Of a DNA stretch of 42,996 nucleotides, positions 7,843-16,139 are shown in pieces. Location of the stretch: contig NZ_JADWYX010000080.1 in the NCBI RefSeq assembly GCF_016786355.1, positions 1 to 42,996 of the forward strand. Direction: 5' to 3'. Within the stretch, counting starts at the first letter, position 1. Every line of letters starts with the position of its first letter. Source of the DNA: Frankia sp. AgB1.9 (lineage in GTDB: Bacteria; Actinomycetota; Actinomycetes; Frankiales; Frankiaceae). The position numbers were made by a program, and so were the translations under genes. Below the pieces are notes generated by a model that saw nothing but the letters and a program-made list of their open reading frames with translations, had not been told where the DNA came from and searched no databases.

Positions 7843-8997
7843 ATGGAAGACGTTGACGGGCTGCTCGCCGCGGCGAGCGCCGAGACCGGCCTGACCGACT
7901 TCGGGGAGCGCACGTTCCACGAGGGCCTCGACCTGCTGGTGGACTCCTTACACAAGGAGGCGAGGCTCAACGCCGTCGGGGACTTCGTCCTGCGAGACAT
8001 GATCGTCCGGCTGCTGAAGAATCGCCTCCAGATCGAGGACTGGTACCGCCGTCATCCCGAGATCGACGACGAGGTGATCGAACGCCCGCTGATCGGGCTG
8101 GGCCTGCCCCGCACGGGTTCCACCGCGCTCGCCGCGTTGCTCGGTGAGGACCCGGCAGCACGTTCGCTCGTCGCGTGGCAGGCCGAGGAGCCGTGCCCGC
8201 CGCCGTCGACGGTGCCCGCCCCGGATCCGCGGATCGCCCGCGCCGAGGCCAAGGCGGCGCAGTCGCGTGAGCTCTCGCCGAAGCTGTCCGCGATGCAGCC
8301 GTCCTCGCCGACGGGGCCCTTCGAGGACCACGACCTGATGGGCCTCGAGTTCAGCTCGCAGATCTTCCAGGCGTTCGCGCAGATCCCGACGTACTCGGCG
8401 TGGCTGCTCGACGCCGACCTGACCTCGACCTACCGCTACGAGCGACGGGCGCTGAAGCTGCTGCAGTGGGGCCAGGAACGCCAGCCGTGGCGGTTGAAGT
8501 GCCCCACCCATCTGATCTACCTGCGCTACCTCGACCAGGCCTTCCCTGACGCGCGCTTCGTGATGACGCACCGGGACCCGACCGAGGTCCTCGTCTCCGT
8601 CGCCGACGTGTACGCCACGGCCGCCGCGATGTTCAGCGACGAGGTCGACCAGCGCTACCTCGCGGCCCTCAACGTCGAGCAGTGGGCGGTCGGCATGCGG
8701 CGCGCGCTGGAGTTCCGCGACGCGGGCAACGACGACCGATTCTTCGACCTGGACTTCCGCGCCATGCGCCGCGACCCGGTCGGCGAGGTGCGCCGGCTCT
8801 ACGCCTGGCTCGACGAGCCCGTCACGCCGACGTTCGAGGCCGGGATGCGGCGCTGGTGGCGGGAGAACGCCGAGAACCGGGAGGAGACCGTCCACCCGGA
8901 CCCGGCCGAGTTCGGCCTCGATCTGGCCGCGGTGCGGCCGCTGTTCGCCGACTACGTGACGCGGTCCGCCCGCTGGACCGCACCGAGAGAAAGGTGA
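7843..8997 (+). CDS. PAPS-dependent sulfotransferase (Sulfotransfer_3 type)
   Basis: A 384-residue enzyme; ATG at 7843 with GGGAG 6 nt upstream. An open frame continues upstream for hundreds of codons but is non-coding. The 5'-phosphosulfate-binding loop is GLGLPRTGSTALAALL (about 85-100). The 3'-phosphate-binding segment is RFVMTHRDPTEVLVSVADVY. The N-terminal helical region (TGLTDFGERTFHEGLDLLVDSL) marks the subgroup common in mycobacteria and related actinomycetes. It would transfer sulfate from PAPS to a hydroxyl, probably on a lipid or sterol-like acceptor (inference). The next gene starts 7 bases after its stop. Confidence 0.9.
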   Translation: MEDVDGLLAAASAETGLTDFGERTFHEGLDLLVDSLHKEARLNAVGDFVLRDMIVRLLKNRLQIEDWYRRHPEIDDEVIERPLIGLGLPRTGSTALAALLGEDPAARSLVAWQAEEPCPPPSTVPAPDPRIARAEAKAAQSRELSPKLSAMQPSSPTGPFEDHDLMGLEFSSQIFQAFAQIPTYSAWLLDADLTSTYRYERRALKLLQWGQERQPWRLKCPTHLIYLRYLDQAFPDARFVMTHRDPTEVLVSVADVYATAAAMFSDEVDQRYLAALNVEQWAVGMRRALEFRDAGNDDRFFDLDFRAMRRDPVGEVRRLYAWLDEPVTPTFEAGMRRWWRENAENREETVHPDPAEFGLDLAAVRPLFADYVTRSARWTAPRER

Positions 8998-9004
8998 CCA
9001 CACA

Positions 9005-10039
9005 GTGACGATCGACCTCACCGGCGGCCTCGACGAGGACTGGGAGTTCGTCTTCCCCCGCCAGCCCGACGATCCCGAGGCGCGCGAGTCGGTCAACGCC
9101 TGGATCTGGGACGACAGCGGCACCTTCGGCCTCCCGCGCATCGGCGTCGAGGCCGTCGCCGACCAGTGGGACACCCACGACATCCAGGTCAACCTCGGGT
9201 TCGCCGACGGGCGCGTCTACAACGTGTTCGGGCCAGGACCGGTGCACGACCCGGCCGGCCCGGACGGACGGGCCCGCGTCCTGGGCGCCGGGCCGCTGTC
9301 GTTCGAGCTGGTCGAGCCCTACCGCCACCTGCGCCTGAGGCTCGACGGCACCGCGGTCGCGACCACCTCGGCGGCGCAGATCGACGGCTGGACGCCCTGG
9401 ACCGGCGGCGAGCAGGTGCCGATCCGGGCCGAGATCGACCTCTACCCGGCCGCGCCGCCCTGGGAGAACGGCTCCACCAGCGACGAGGCGCGCCACATCC
9501 TGGCGACCCAGGAGGAGGGCGACCTCATCGGCTACCCCTGGCGGTTCGAGCAGCTGTGCCGGGCCAGCGGCACGATCACCATCGGCGACGAGACCCACCA
9601 GATCAACGGTGGAGCCGACCGGATCCGCCGGCAGGGAATCAGGCGGTTGGCGAAGTTCTGGGGCCACGTCTGGCAGGCGGCGCTGTTCCCCAGCGGCCGA
9701 GGTTTCGGCTTCCAGGTCTATCCACCGCGCGCGGACGGCAAGACCACCTACAACGAGGGCTACGTGATCGACGGCGGCGAGCTGATCCCCGCCCGGGTGG
9801 TCCGCGCACCCTGGCTGCGGACCCTGCAGGCCAGCGGCCAGGACGTGACCGTCGTACTGGAGACCGCGAAGGGAGAGATCGAGGTCGCCGGCGAGACGGT
9901 CCTCTCGACGTTCATGGTGATGCCACCGGAGGTCGGCGGCGGTATGCAGCTCCAGCAGGGCCTGGCCCGCTACACCTGGGACGGCGAGTCGGCCATCGGC
10001 ATGATCGAACGCTCCAGCACCCCGGACCAGATGTCCTAG
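9005..10039 (+). CDS. DUF7064/DUF7065-like protein, sulfotransferase partner
   Basis: A 344-residue soluble protein from the GTG at 9005, 7 bases after the sulfotransferase stop. It looks like two lipocalin or carotenoid-hydratase-like beta domains: an N-terminal part with WDTHDIQVNLGFADGRVYNVF and PYRHLRLRLDG, and a C-terminal part with KFWGHVWQAALFPSGRGFGF and TTYNEGYVIDGGE. This matches my memory of uncharacterised actinobacterial proteins now split into DUF7065 and DUF7064. No catalytic motif or signal peptide is seen. Its tight link to the sulfotransferase suggests the same lipophilic substrate, but the function is unknown. Confidence 0.75.
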   Translation: MTIDLTGGLDEDWEFVFPRQPDDPEARESVNAWIWDDSGTFGLPRIGVEAVADQWDTHDIQVNLGFADGRVYNVFGPGPVHDPAGPDGRARVLGAGPLSFELVEPYRHLRLRLDGTAVATTSAAQIDGWTPWTGGEQVPIRAEIDLYPAAPPWENGSTSDEARHILATQEEGDLIGYPWRFEQLCRASGTITIGDETHQINGGADRIRRQGIRRLAKFWGHVWQAALFPSGRGFGFQVYPPRADGKTTYNEGYVIDGGELIPARVVRAPWLRTLQASGQDVTVVLETAKGEIEVAGETVLSTFMVMPPEVGGGMQLQQGLARYTWDGESAIGMIERSSTPDQMS

Positions 10040-10158
10040 CCGACGGTGCGTGACCCGCGACGGCGTTGACGGTCGGTTGGGCGGCGCGGAGCGTAACGGT
10101 GCCGGGAGTTCACCGGTAGCTGGTTGCGCGCCGCCCCACCGGCGGACGGAATGGGTAC

Positions 10159-12315
10159 ATGAGCCAACGGAAGTCCGACCCCCACGCTCCCGAGGCCAGC
10201 GGTGACTCCGTTCCGGGCTCCCCGGACTCCCCTGGCTCCCCTGGCGAGGCGCCGGCCCGCCGGGGCGTCTCCCGTCGCCACGTCCTGATCGCGGGGGCCG
10301 CGACCGCGGTCACCGCGGGCGTCGCCGGGGGCGTCGGCGCGAGCCTCGGGAGCGGCGGCTCGACGCCCGCGAGCGCGACGAGCGACACGGCCCTGACGGG
10401 GACGATCAAGGACGTCAAGCACGTGGTGATCCTCATGCAGGAGAACCGCTCGTTCGACCACTACCTCGGCGCGCTGCCCGGCGTGCGCGGCTTCGGGGAC
10501 AAGCAGGCCCTCGAGTACCCCGGCGGCGGCGACATCTTCCACCAGCCGGACCCGGCCAGACCCGACGGCGGCTTCCTGCTGCCGTTCCGGATGGACAGCT
10601 CGCTGTACAACGGGCAGAACGCCGGCGACCTGGACCACTCCTGGGAGGGCGGCCACAAGGCGCTGGCCGGCGGGGCGTGGAACGGCTGGGTCGGGGCGAA
10701 GACCGAGCGCACCATGGGCTACTTCACCCGGGACGACATCCCCTACCAGCACGCCCTGGCCAGCGCGTTCACGGTCTGCGACCACTACTTCTGCTCAGTG
10801 CTCGGCCCGACGACGCCGAACCGGCTCTACCAGTGGGCCGGGAACATCGACCCGAGCGGCGGCCACGGCGGCCCGGTCACGTCGAACCCGGCCGACTACA
10901 TCGGGGCGCTCAGCTACGGCACGTACGCCGAGAAGCTCTTCGGGGCTGGCGTCAGCTTCAGGACCTACGCCAACGACGAGGTCGGCGACTCGGGCCTGCA
11001 CCCGTACCTGGGCGACTACGGCGACAACCCGCTCTGGCTGTTCTCCCAGTACCACGACGCGCTCGCCTCGACGGACCCGGCGCGCCAGAAGCTGGCGGCG
11101 CAGGCCGGCCTGCACGACGGCTGGAAGCCGGCGTCCGACCGGGGCCTGGACGTCTCCTACCTGCTGCGCGACTTCATCGCCGACGCGAAGGCGGGCACGC
11201 TGCCGACCGTGTCCTACGTGGTCGCCCCCTACGGCTGGTCGGAGCACCCGGCGGCGAGCCCGGACTACGGCGGCCACTACGTCAACCAGGTCGTCCAGGC
11301 GGTGCTCGCGAACCCGACGCTCTGGGCGCAGACCGCCGTCCTGGTCAACTACGACGAGAACGACGGCTTCTTCGACCACGTCGTGCCGCCGCTGCCCGAG
11401 CCGGGCACCGCGGGCGAGTTCGTCGGCGGGCTGCCGATCGGTCTCGGCACCCGGGTCCCGATGACGGTCGTCTCGCCGTGGTCACGCGGCGGCTGGGTCA
11501 ACTCGCAGGTGTTCGACCACACCTCGGTCATCCAGTTCCTGGAGCAGGTCACCGGGGTGCGCCACGACGGCATCTCGGCCTGGCGGCGCACGGTCGCCGG
11601 CGACCTGACCAGCGCGTTCGACTTCGGCCGGCCCGACTTCAGCATCCCGTCGAACAAGGTCGTGCCGAGTCTGGCGGCGACGAAGGCGCTCACGCTCGCG
11701 GCCGACGCGGACAACCTCAAGCCCCCGGTCCCGCTGCCGCTGCCCGGCGCCCAGGCGCTGCCGACGCAGACCGGCTCTGCCCGGCACCGGGCGCTGCCCT
11801 ACCGGCAGACCGCGAACGCCACCATCGACATCGCGTCCGGCAACGTCACGGTGACCCTGTCCAACAAGGGCACCGTCGGGGTGAACCACCTCGTCTACCC
11901 GAACAAGGTGCTGCCGTTCGCCGCGACGCCGTACACCCTGGCCGCGGGCGGGCAGGCGACGCACACCTGGCCCGGCGGGACGACGCCGGACCGGACCTAC
12001 GACCTCAGCGTCTACGGCCCGGACCGGTTCCTGCGCCGGTTCGCCGGCGACGCGACCGGGACGTCGCCGGTGGTGAGCGCCGACCTGGTGCTCGGCCGGA
12101 CCCCCGGGCTGAAGCTGGCGCTCGGCAACCCGTCGCGCGGGCCGCTCGCGTTTACCCTGGCCGCCAACGACTTCGTGACGAAGACGCAGACGGTCACGGT
12201 CAACGCCGGCGCCTCGACGACGGTCACCTGGCCGGTCGACCAGTGGGGCTACTACGACGTCGTCGTCACCTCGATCGGCGGCTTCCGTTACCGGTTCGCG
12301 GGCCGCGTCGGCTAG
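10159..12315 (+). CDS. Tat-exported phospholipase C, phosphoesterase family
   Basis: A 718-residue protein. The twin-arginine signal SRRHVLIAGAATAVTAG lies at about 38-54, after a Pro/Ser/Gly-rich start. The bacterial PLC signature HVVILMQENRSFDHYLGALPG (Glu-Asn-Arg-Ser-Phe-Asp-His) follows at about 93-113. Other conserved blocks are GPTTPNRLYQWAG, LVNYDENDGFFDHVVPP with the metal-binding DENDGFFDH, and TSVIQFLE. The last roughly 200 residues carry two DUF756-like beta domains, as in non-haemolytic and haemolytic PLCs of mycobacteria and Pseudomonas. It should cleave phospholipids outside the cytoplasm. A short SPDSPGSPG repeat precedes the signal. Confidence 0.93.
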   Translation: MSQRKSDPHAPEASGDSVPGSPDSPGSPGEAPARRGVSRRHVLIAGAATAVTAGVAGGVGASLGSGGSTPASATSDTALTGTIKDVKHVVILMQENRSFDHYLGALPGVRGFGDKQALEYPGGGDIFHQPDPARPDGGFLLPFRMDSSLYNGQNAGDLDHSWEGGHKALAGGAWNGWVGAKTERTMGYFTRDDIPYQHALASAFTVCDHYFCSVLGPTTPNRLYQWAGNIDPSGGHGGPVTSNPADYIGALSYGTYAEKLFGAGVSFRTYANDEVGDSGLHPYLGDYGDNPLWLFSQYHDALASTDPARQKLAAQAGLHDGWKPASDRGLDVSYLLRDFIADAKAGTLPTVSYVVAPYGWSEHPAASPDYGGHYVNQVVQAVLANPTLWAQTAVLVNYDENDGFFDHVVPPLPEPGTAGEFVGGLPIGLGTRVPMTVVSPWSRGGWVNSQVFDHTSVIQFLEQVTGVRHDGISAWRRTVAGDLTSAFDFGRPDFSIPSNKVVPSLAATKALTLAADADNLKPPVPLPLPGAQALPTQTGSARHRALPYRQTANATIDIASGNVTVTLSNKGTVGVNHLVYPNKVLPFAATPYTLAAGGQATHTWPGGTTPDRTYDLSVYGPDRFLRRFAGDATGTSPVVSADLVLGRTPGLKLALGNPSRGPLAFTLAANDFVTKTQTVTVNAGASTTVTWPVDQWGYYDVVVTSIGGFRYRFAGRVG

Positions 12316-12340
12316 CCAGTCCGGGCGGCCCGACAGCACA

Positions 12341-12377
12341 AGCGAGGCCCCACACCGTGACGGTGTGGGGCCTCGCT
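12341..12377. terminator. Bidirectional terminator hairpin
   Basis: A perfect 17-bp stem, AGCGAGGCCCCACACCG (12341-12357) with 12361-12377, closes a TGA triloop. It lies between the convergent phospholipase C and lysozyme-like genes and probably ends both transcripts. Confidence 0.85.
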
Positions 12378-12390
12378 GGCTATGCGGCTA

Positions 12391-12753
12391 TCAGATCTTG
12401 TGGCCCCAGCAGCCCTTCGAGGCGTACCACGGGCTGGTGCCCTGCTGGGCGTAAAGCTTGTAGGCCTTGGCCCACTGCTCGGACACCGACGCGTTCTGCG
12501 GGAGGCCCTTGCCGCCGAGGCCGTGCCAGGTCGAGGGCAGGAACTGGAACAGCCCACCGGCACCGATCGAGTTCACCGCGCGGGCGTTGCCCCCGGACTC
12601 ACACGGCACCACGGCCGAGAGGAAGTGCGCCGCCGACGGACGGGCCGAGGCGGAGGCGGGCTGGGTGGCGACCAGACCGGTCCCGACCACCGCCGCGGCC
12701 AGCACCGGAGTGGCGACCATCGCACGGGCACGGGTGGAGAGGCCACGAAGCAA
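12391..12753 (-). CDS. Secreted lysozyme-like transglycosylase-domain protein
   Basis: About 120 residues from the TTG at 12753, which has AGGA 8 nt upstream; a longer frame starts at 12834. The signal peptide is LRGLSTRARAMVATPVLAAA..., with an Ala-rich cleavage region (PASASARPS). The mature protein has the lysozyme/transglycosylase-fold signature VVPCESGGNARAVNS, with the catalytic-type Glu after Cys, and then GAGGLFQFLPSTWHGLGG. It probably cuts or remodels peptidoglycan. It is the first of three muralytic genes here but is only distantly related to the other two and lacks their leader. Confidence 0.85.
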   Translation of the reverse strand: MLRGLSTRARAMVATPVLAAAVVGTGLVATQPASASARPSAAHFLSAVVPCESGGNARAVNSIGAGGLFQFLPSTWHGLGGKGLPQNASVSEQWAKAYKLYAQQGTSPWYASKGCWGHKI

Positions 12754-12830
12754 GAGAGGTGTCCTTTCGGAAGGCGCCGGGATCAGACGTCCCAGGCACT
12801 GAGGTAGATCGGCTGCGGGAGGCCGCGGGG

Positions 12831-12864
12831 CCACCGGCGGGCGGAGAAGACCGCCCGCCGGTGG
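12831..12864 (-). terminator. Rho-independent-type hairpin
   Basis: A perfect 14-bp stem, CCACCGGCGGGCGG (12831-12844) with 12851-12864, closes an AGAAGA loop. It is about 90 bases past the stop of the lysozyme-like gene ending at 12957 and separates it from the next gene on the strand. Confidence 0.7.
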
Positions 12865-12956
12865 AGCGCGGACCGCTCAGAGAGCTCGCTGGAGGTCAGC
12901 GGGGAGCGCGGCCGGGGGAACTGGCCGCGGGTACCGAACTAGCTGCCGGTACGGAA

Positions 12957-13439
12957 CTAGCCGCGGGCGGCGGCGGCACCTCGGCCGAGGTACGCCTTGT
13001 AGGCGCCGTTGGTGTACGTCGACCAGGCGGTCGGGCCCTGGCGCGAGCAGACGCGCTTGGCGGCCCAGGCGTTCGTCGAGACGTCGTACAGATTGCGGCC
13101 GCCGACGAGGTCGCTGTTGGCCCAGAGGTTGACCTGCCACAGGCCGCGGGAGTCCTCGATGCCGGTGGCGTGCGCGTGGGTGTTGCCGCGGGACTCCGCC
13201 AGCGCGATGGCCACCCAGGTTCCGGTGGACACGCCGCGGCAGCCGGCCAGGCCGGACCGCTTGGCGGCCTGGGCGATAGCGGTGTCGGAGACGGTGCTGG
13301 TCGCACCGTGACTGCCGGGCGCGGCGCTCGCCGGAGCGGCAGCCGCGAGGACGCCACCGGTGGTGACGACCGCACCCGCTGCCGCGAGGGCGGCGAGGCG
13401 GCTACGCAGGCTGCTCGTGCGGTTGCGTCGGTTCGACAA
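12957..13439 (-). CDS. Secreted lysozyme-like muralytic protein, paralogue 1
   Basis: About 160 residues. A GTG at 13460 gives a longer frame, but comparison with the neighbouring paralogue shows that homology starts at LSxRRNRTSS. The bases upstream belong to the conserved leader, so I prefer the TTG at 13439. The signal peptide has LRSRLAALAAAGAVVTTGG and ends at ASAAPG. The mature domain has WVAIALAESRGNTHAHATG (catalytic-type Glu), EDSRGLWQVNLWANSDL, VGGRNLYDVSTNAWAAKRV and GPTAWSTYTNGAYK, consistent with an SLT/lysozyme fold. Two Cys residues probably form a disulfide. Expression is likely controlled by the 5' leader. Confidence 0.87.
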   Translation of the reverse strand: MSNRRNRTSSLRSRLAALAAAGAVVTTGGVLAAAAPASAAPGSHGATSTVSDTAIAQAAKRSGLAGCRGVSTGTWVAIALAESRGNTHAHATGIEDSRGLWQVNLWANSDLVGGRNLYDVSTNAWAAKRVCSRQGPTAWSTYTNGAYKAYLGRGAAAARG

Positions 13440-13680
13440 AGAAATGCTTTCTCGCGACACCTACGGATTCCTACGCCAGTGAAAGGCGCATGTGGTCGCG
13501 GCCGACTTCGGCCTGGACCACGAACAGGGATTTGGCTTCCCCGGGGAGCTCGCTGGGCTCCACCCGTTTCTGCCCTCGCGTCATGGGAGACGGGATGCAC
13601 CGGGGCCTTGGGCAGAATTCGGCATCGGCCCGGTGTGTGTGCGCCTGGCTCGTGTTTTCGTTTCTCACGGCCTGACGAGA
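13440..13680 (-). ncRNA. Structured 5' leader, candidate ydaO/yuaA (c-di-AMP) riboswitch
   Basis: The minus-strand leader shares long conserved blocks, in order, with the leader of paralogue 2: CACACCGGG, GGCCCCGGTGCAT, GTCTCC, GACGCGAGGGCAGAAACGGG, then GGARCCC, GGGAAGC and finally TCCGTAGGTGTCGCG just before the gene. The ACGGGYGGARCCC block resembles the ydaO-class core (GGxGGAACC...GGGG). That class is known to precede cell-wall hydrolase genes in Actinobacteria. The conservation is seen directly; the ligand assignment is inferred. Confidence 0.6.
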
Positions 13681-13683
13681 ACC

Positions 13684-13713
13684 AACTTAGCTGGGATCAA
13701 GAACCGAAGGCAA
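13684..13713 (-). promoter_or_regulatory. Promoter of muralytic paralogue 1
   Basis: On the minus strand a TTGCCT -35 box (13708-13713) and a TAAGTT -10 box (13684-13689) are 18 bases apart. The equivalent site before paralogue 2 has TTGCCG-N17-TACGTT, so the layout is conserved. The transcript would begin near 13676 with a leader of about 240 nt. Confidence 0.5.
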
Positions 13714-14142
13714 GCACTCTCGGTAGTCAAACACGTGCCAGACCACTGACTTTTCGTGGCTCCTGGTGGCCCGCAGTAATTACGCGGTACCGCATGTGAC
13801 CGCCACCACGCGAGGGCCTCTGTGGATTCCCACTTCTCGGTGACAGGGTGGCCACAATGCGTCGGAGAATCGCGGGGTCCCGGTCCTGCCACATTCCCGG
13901 CCGGAGTGGCTGTGGGGCCGGTGAAGCGGTCGCATCGGGCGCCCCGGCCAGCCGGGATGCCCTGGCCCGCGGCTACCCGCCGTCGCGGACTCGGCCCAGG
14001 CCCGCTCACGGCCCGTGAACCACGCCCGGCCGGGCCACGTGCCGGTCGAGGGCCTGTCACTCATACCTGTGCCTGGGGAACGGCCAGAACCCCGACCACC
14101 ACGTATGACCAGGGGCTCGTGCTACCGCGCCCAGAGACGCGG
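13714..14142. other. Intergenic region without a gene
   Basis: About 430 bases with no convincing coding sequence. The only structure noted is the 31-bp dispersed motif at 14079-14109. Confidence 0.5.
14079..14109. repeat. 31-bp dispersed repeat, copy 1
   Basis: It starts AACGGCCAGAACCCC and ends ACGTATGAC. It matches 31354-31384 at about 27 of 31 positions, in the same orientation. Confidence 0.6.
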
Positions 14143-14178
14143 CAGGGCCTCCCCGAACCGAGGTTCGGGGAGGCCCTG
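14143..14178 (-). terminator. Terminator hairpin after paralogue 2
   Basis: A perfect inverted repeat of 17 bases, CAGGGCCTCCCCGAACC (14143-14159) with 14162-14178, closes a very tight loop. It is about 75 bases downstream of the minus-strand stop. Confidence 0.75.
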
Positions 14179-14251
14179 ATGATCAGCCCGCTGACGCCGC
14201 TGGGCGCTCGGGGTCCGCGGGGGTCAAGCCCTGACAGTCACTTCGCGCAGG

Positions 14252-14725
14252 TCAGGCCTGCGCGGCGGCCGCACGGCCGCGGGCCAGGAAGTGCCGGTAG
14301 GCACCGTTGGTGTAGGTCGACCACGCGGTCGGGCCCTGGCGGGCGCAGACCCGCTTGGCGGCCCAGGCGTTGTTGGACACGTCGTACAGGTTGCGGCCAC
14401 CGACCAGGTCGCTGTTGGCCCAGAGGTTGACCTGCCACAGGCCGCGCGAGTCCTCGATACCGGTCGCGTGGGCGTGGGTGTTGCCCCTGGACTCGGCCAG
14501 CGCGATGGCCACCCAGGTGCTGGCAGGAACGCCGCGGCAGCCGGCCAGGCCGGCCCGCTTCGCCGCCTTCGCGATCGTCACGTCGGAGACGGTGCTGCCG
14601 GAGGCGGCGCTAGCCGGAGACGCAGCCGCCAGGACGCCACCGGTGGTGACGACGGCACCCGCCGCCATGACGGCGGCGAGACGGGTCCGCAGGCTGCTGC
14701 TCGTTCGGTTGCGTCGGATCGACAA
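14252..14725 (-). CDS. Secreted lysozyme-like muralytic protein, paralogue 2
   Basis: About 157 residues from the TTG at 14725. A longer frame from 14758 would translate the conserved leader bases, so the TTG aligned with paralogue 1 is preferred. The signal peptide includes LRTRLAAVMAAGAVVTTGG and ends at ASAASG. The catalytic domain is nearly identical to its neighbour: TWVAIALAESRGNTHAHATG, EDSRGLWQVNLWANSDL, VGGRNLYDVSNNAWAAKRV. The linker after the signal and the C-terminal tail (RHFLARGRAAAAQA) differ. The two genes and their leaders look like one tandem duplication of a whole transcription unit. Confidence 0.87.
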   Translation of the reverse strand: MSIRRNRTSSSLRTRLAAVMAAGAVVTTGGVLAAASPASAASGSTVSDVTIAKAAKRAGLAGCRGVPASTWVAIALAESRGNTHAHATGIEDSRGLWQVNLWANSDLVGGRNLYDVSNNAWAAKRVCARQGPTAWSTYTNGAYRHFLARGRAAAAQA

Positions 14726-14995
14726 GGAGGATTCTTTCCACGCGACACCTACGGACATCGCGTCCCATTTAGCCGTATTTACGGCCGCGACGAGACACGG
14801 TGAGCACGGTGCTCACGGCGGGGAACATGACTGCTTCCCGGGAAACCCCCATATTGGCGGGTTCCGCCCGTTTCTGCCCTCGCGTCCCAGTGAGGAGACG
14901 ACAATGCACCGGGGCCGCGGGCAGACACTGGTGACGCCCCGGTGTGGGAGTCCGGTGGCGCTTTTCTGAAACCACGCCGTGGCCGGACGAGCACC
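14726..14995 (-). ncRNA. Structured 5' leader, candidate ydaO/yuaA (c-di-AMP) riboswitch, copy 2
   Basis: It has the same block order as copy 1, including GACGCGAGGGCAGAAACGGG, then CGGAACCCGCC and TGGGGGTTTCCCGGGAAGC. The closing helix can be drawn between GCGCCACCGGAC near the 5' end and GTCCGTAGGTGTCGC just before the gene. This match to the ydaO-class core is a little better than in copy 1. Confidence 0.6.
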
Positions 14996-15024
14996 AACGT
15001 AAACACTGCGGCGCCATTCGGCAA
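14996..15024 (-). promoter_or_regulatory. Promoter of muralytic paralogue 2
   Basis: On the minus strand TTGCCG (15019-15024) and TACGTT (14996-15001) are separated by 17 bases, matching the promoter of paralogue 1. The leader would be about 260 nt long. Confidence 0.5.
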
Positions 15025-15134
15025 AGGCCCGCTAAGAACCCGGTCGCCGACCGTCCGTGGCAATCCCTGCGACCCAGCGAAAAAGCCGGGCGTGTTGTGA
15101 CGGGCGCGACGAGGAACTGGTATTCGCCCCGCCG

Positions 15135-16094
15135 TCAGCCAGCCGCGAGCGTGGCCCGTGCGCCGCTTTCCGTCACGTCTTCCCCGCGGACGGCGACCAG
15201 CCGGGGCCGTCCGTGCAGCCGGGCGATCCGCTCGCGGCTGACCTCGTCGACCGCGTTGTAGACGACGAGCCGGACGCCCGGCAGGTCCGCCACATCGAGG
15301 TTGGTCGTGCGCATCGCGACCTCGCCGACCTCCGGGAGCCGGAACCGCTTGTCACAAGGCCCGGGCGGCGCGACATCGTGGGTGGCCCACAGCCGTGCGA
15401 ACAGCGGGCTGGCGTCGCTGAGCCGGTCGACGAACTCCCGCCACTCCGGCTCACCCAGGTGCTGGGTGTACCGGTAGCGGAAGACGGCGACCGCGCGGTG
15501 GGCCTGCTCGTCCAGGTTGACCAGCGTCTCCCGGCCGCGCTGCGTCACGAACATGAACCAGAAGGAGTTCCGCAGGGCCGGGGGGCCGTAGACGAGGTCG
15601 GGGAACATCGCAGCGTAGGTCTGGTTCCAGCCGAGCACGTCGGACCGGTGGTTGACCAGCGCGGCCGGCAGCGGCTCGAGGCTTTCGAGGATGGCCCGCA
15701 GGTCGCTCGGCGCGGTGTCGCGCTCGGCGACGGCGACCGCCGGCTGCGTCACCTCGGCCAGCCGGTAGAGGTGCTCGCACTCCGCCTCGTCGAGCCGCAG
15801 CGTCCGCGCGACCGCGCCGAGCACCTGGGCGCTCGCGTTGATCGGCCGGCCCTGCTCCAGCCAGGTGTACCAGGTGACGCCGACCCCGGCGAGCTGCGCG
15901 ACCTCCTCGCGGCGCAGCCCCGGCGTGCGGCGGCGCGCCCCGCCGGGCATGCCGACGTCCTGCGGGGTGATCCGCTCGCGTCGGCTGCGCAGGAACGACG
16001 CCAGCTCGGCCCGCCGCTCACCGCCGACGGTCCGGTGCGATGGCGGGCCCGCGGGCCGCGCCGCGCCGCGCAGGTCCGGCTCGATGGTCGTCAC
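15135..16094 (-). CDS. XRE-family regulator with MmyB-like ligand-binding domain
   Basis: 319 residues. The N-terminal helix-turn-helix spans about 25-105: SFLRSRRERITPQDVG, RRTPGLRREEVAQLAGVGVTWYTWLEQGR, then LGAVARTLRLDEAECEHLYRLAE. The rest matches the MmyB-like PAS-type domain that binds fatty-acid-like ligands in characterised relatives: LPAALVNHRSDVLGWNQTYAAMF, NLDEQAHRAVAVFRYRY, VVYNAVDEVSRERIARLHG. It is divergent from an efflux pump 103 bases away, the usual arrangement in which this type of regulator represses or activates its neighbour and itself. Confidence 0.92.
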   Translation of the reverse strand: MTTIEPDLRGAARPAGPPSHRTVGGERRAELASFLRSRRERITPQDVGMPGGARRRTPGLRREEVAQLAGVGVTWYTWLEQGRPINASAQVLGAVARTLRLDEAECEHLYRLAEVTQPAVAVAERDTAPSDLRAILESLEPLPAALVNHRSDVLGWNQTYAAMFPDLVYGPPALRNSFWFMFVTQRGRETLVNLDEQAHRAVAVFRYRYTQHLGEPEWREFVDRLSDASPLFARLWATHDVAPPGPCDKRFRLPEVGEVAMRTTNLDVADLPGVRLVVYNAVDEVSRERIARLHGRPRLVAVRGEDVTESGARATLAAG

Positions 16095-16139
16095 GCTCTC
16101 CAGGCTGCCCGAAGCCGGGCCTCGTAGCCAGGTGCTCTC

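Noticed and set aside
7499..7894. Open frame encoding a poly(Cys-Gly) stretch
   Set aside because: It is only a translation of the (GGCTGC)7 tract, with no start signal or conserved flanks.
10677..13799. 1040-codon plus-strand open frame across the phospholipase C and lysozyme-like genes
   Set aside because: It runs out of frame through phospholipase C and antisense through three secreted proteins, with Arg/Pro-rich composition.
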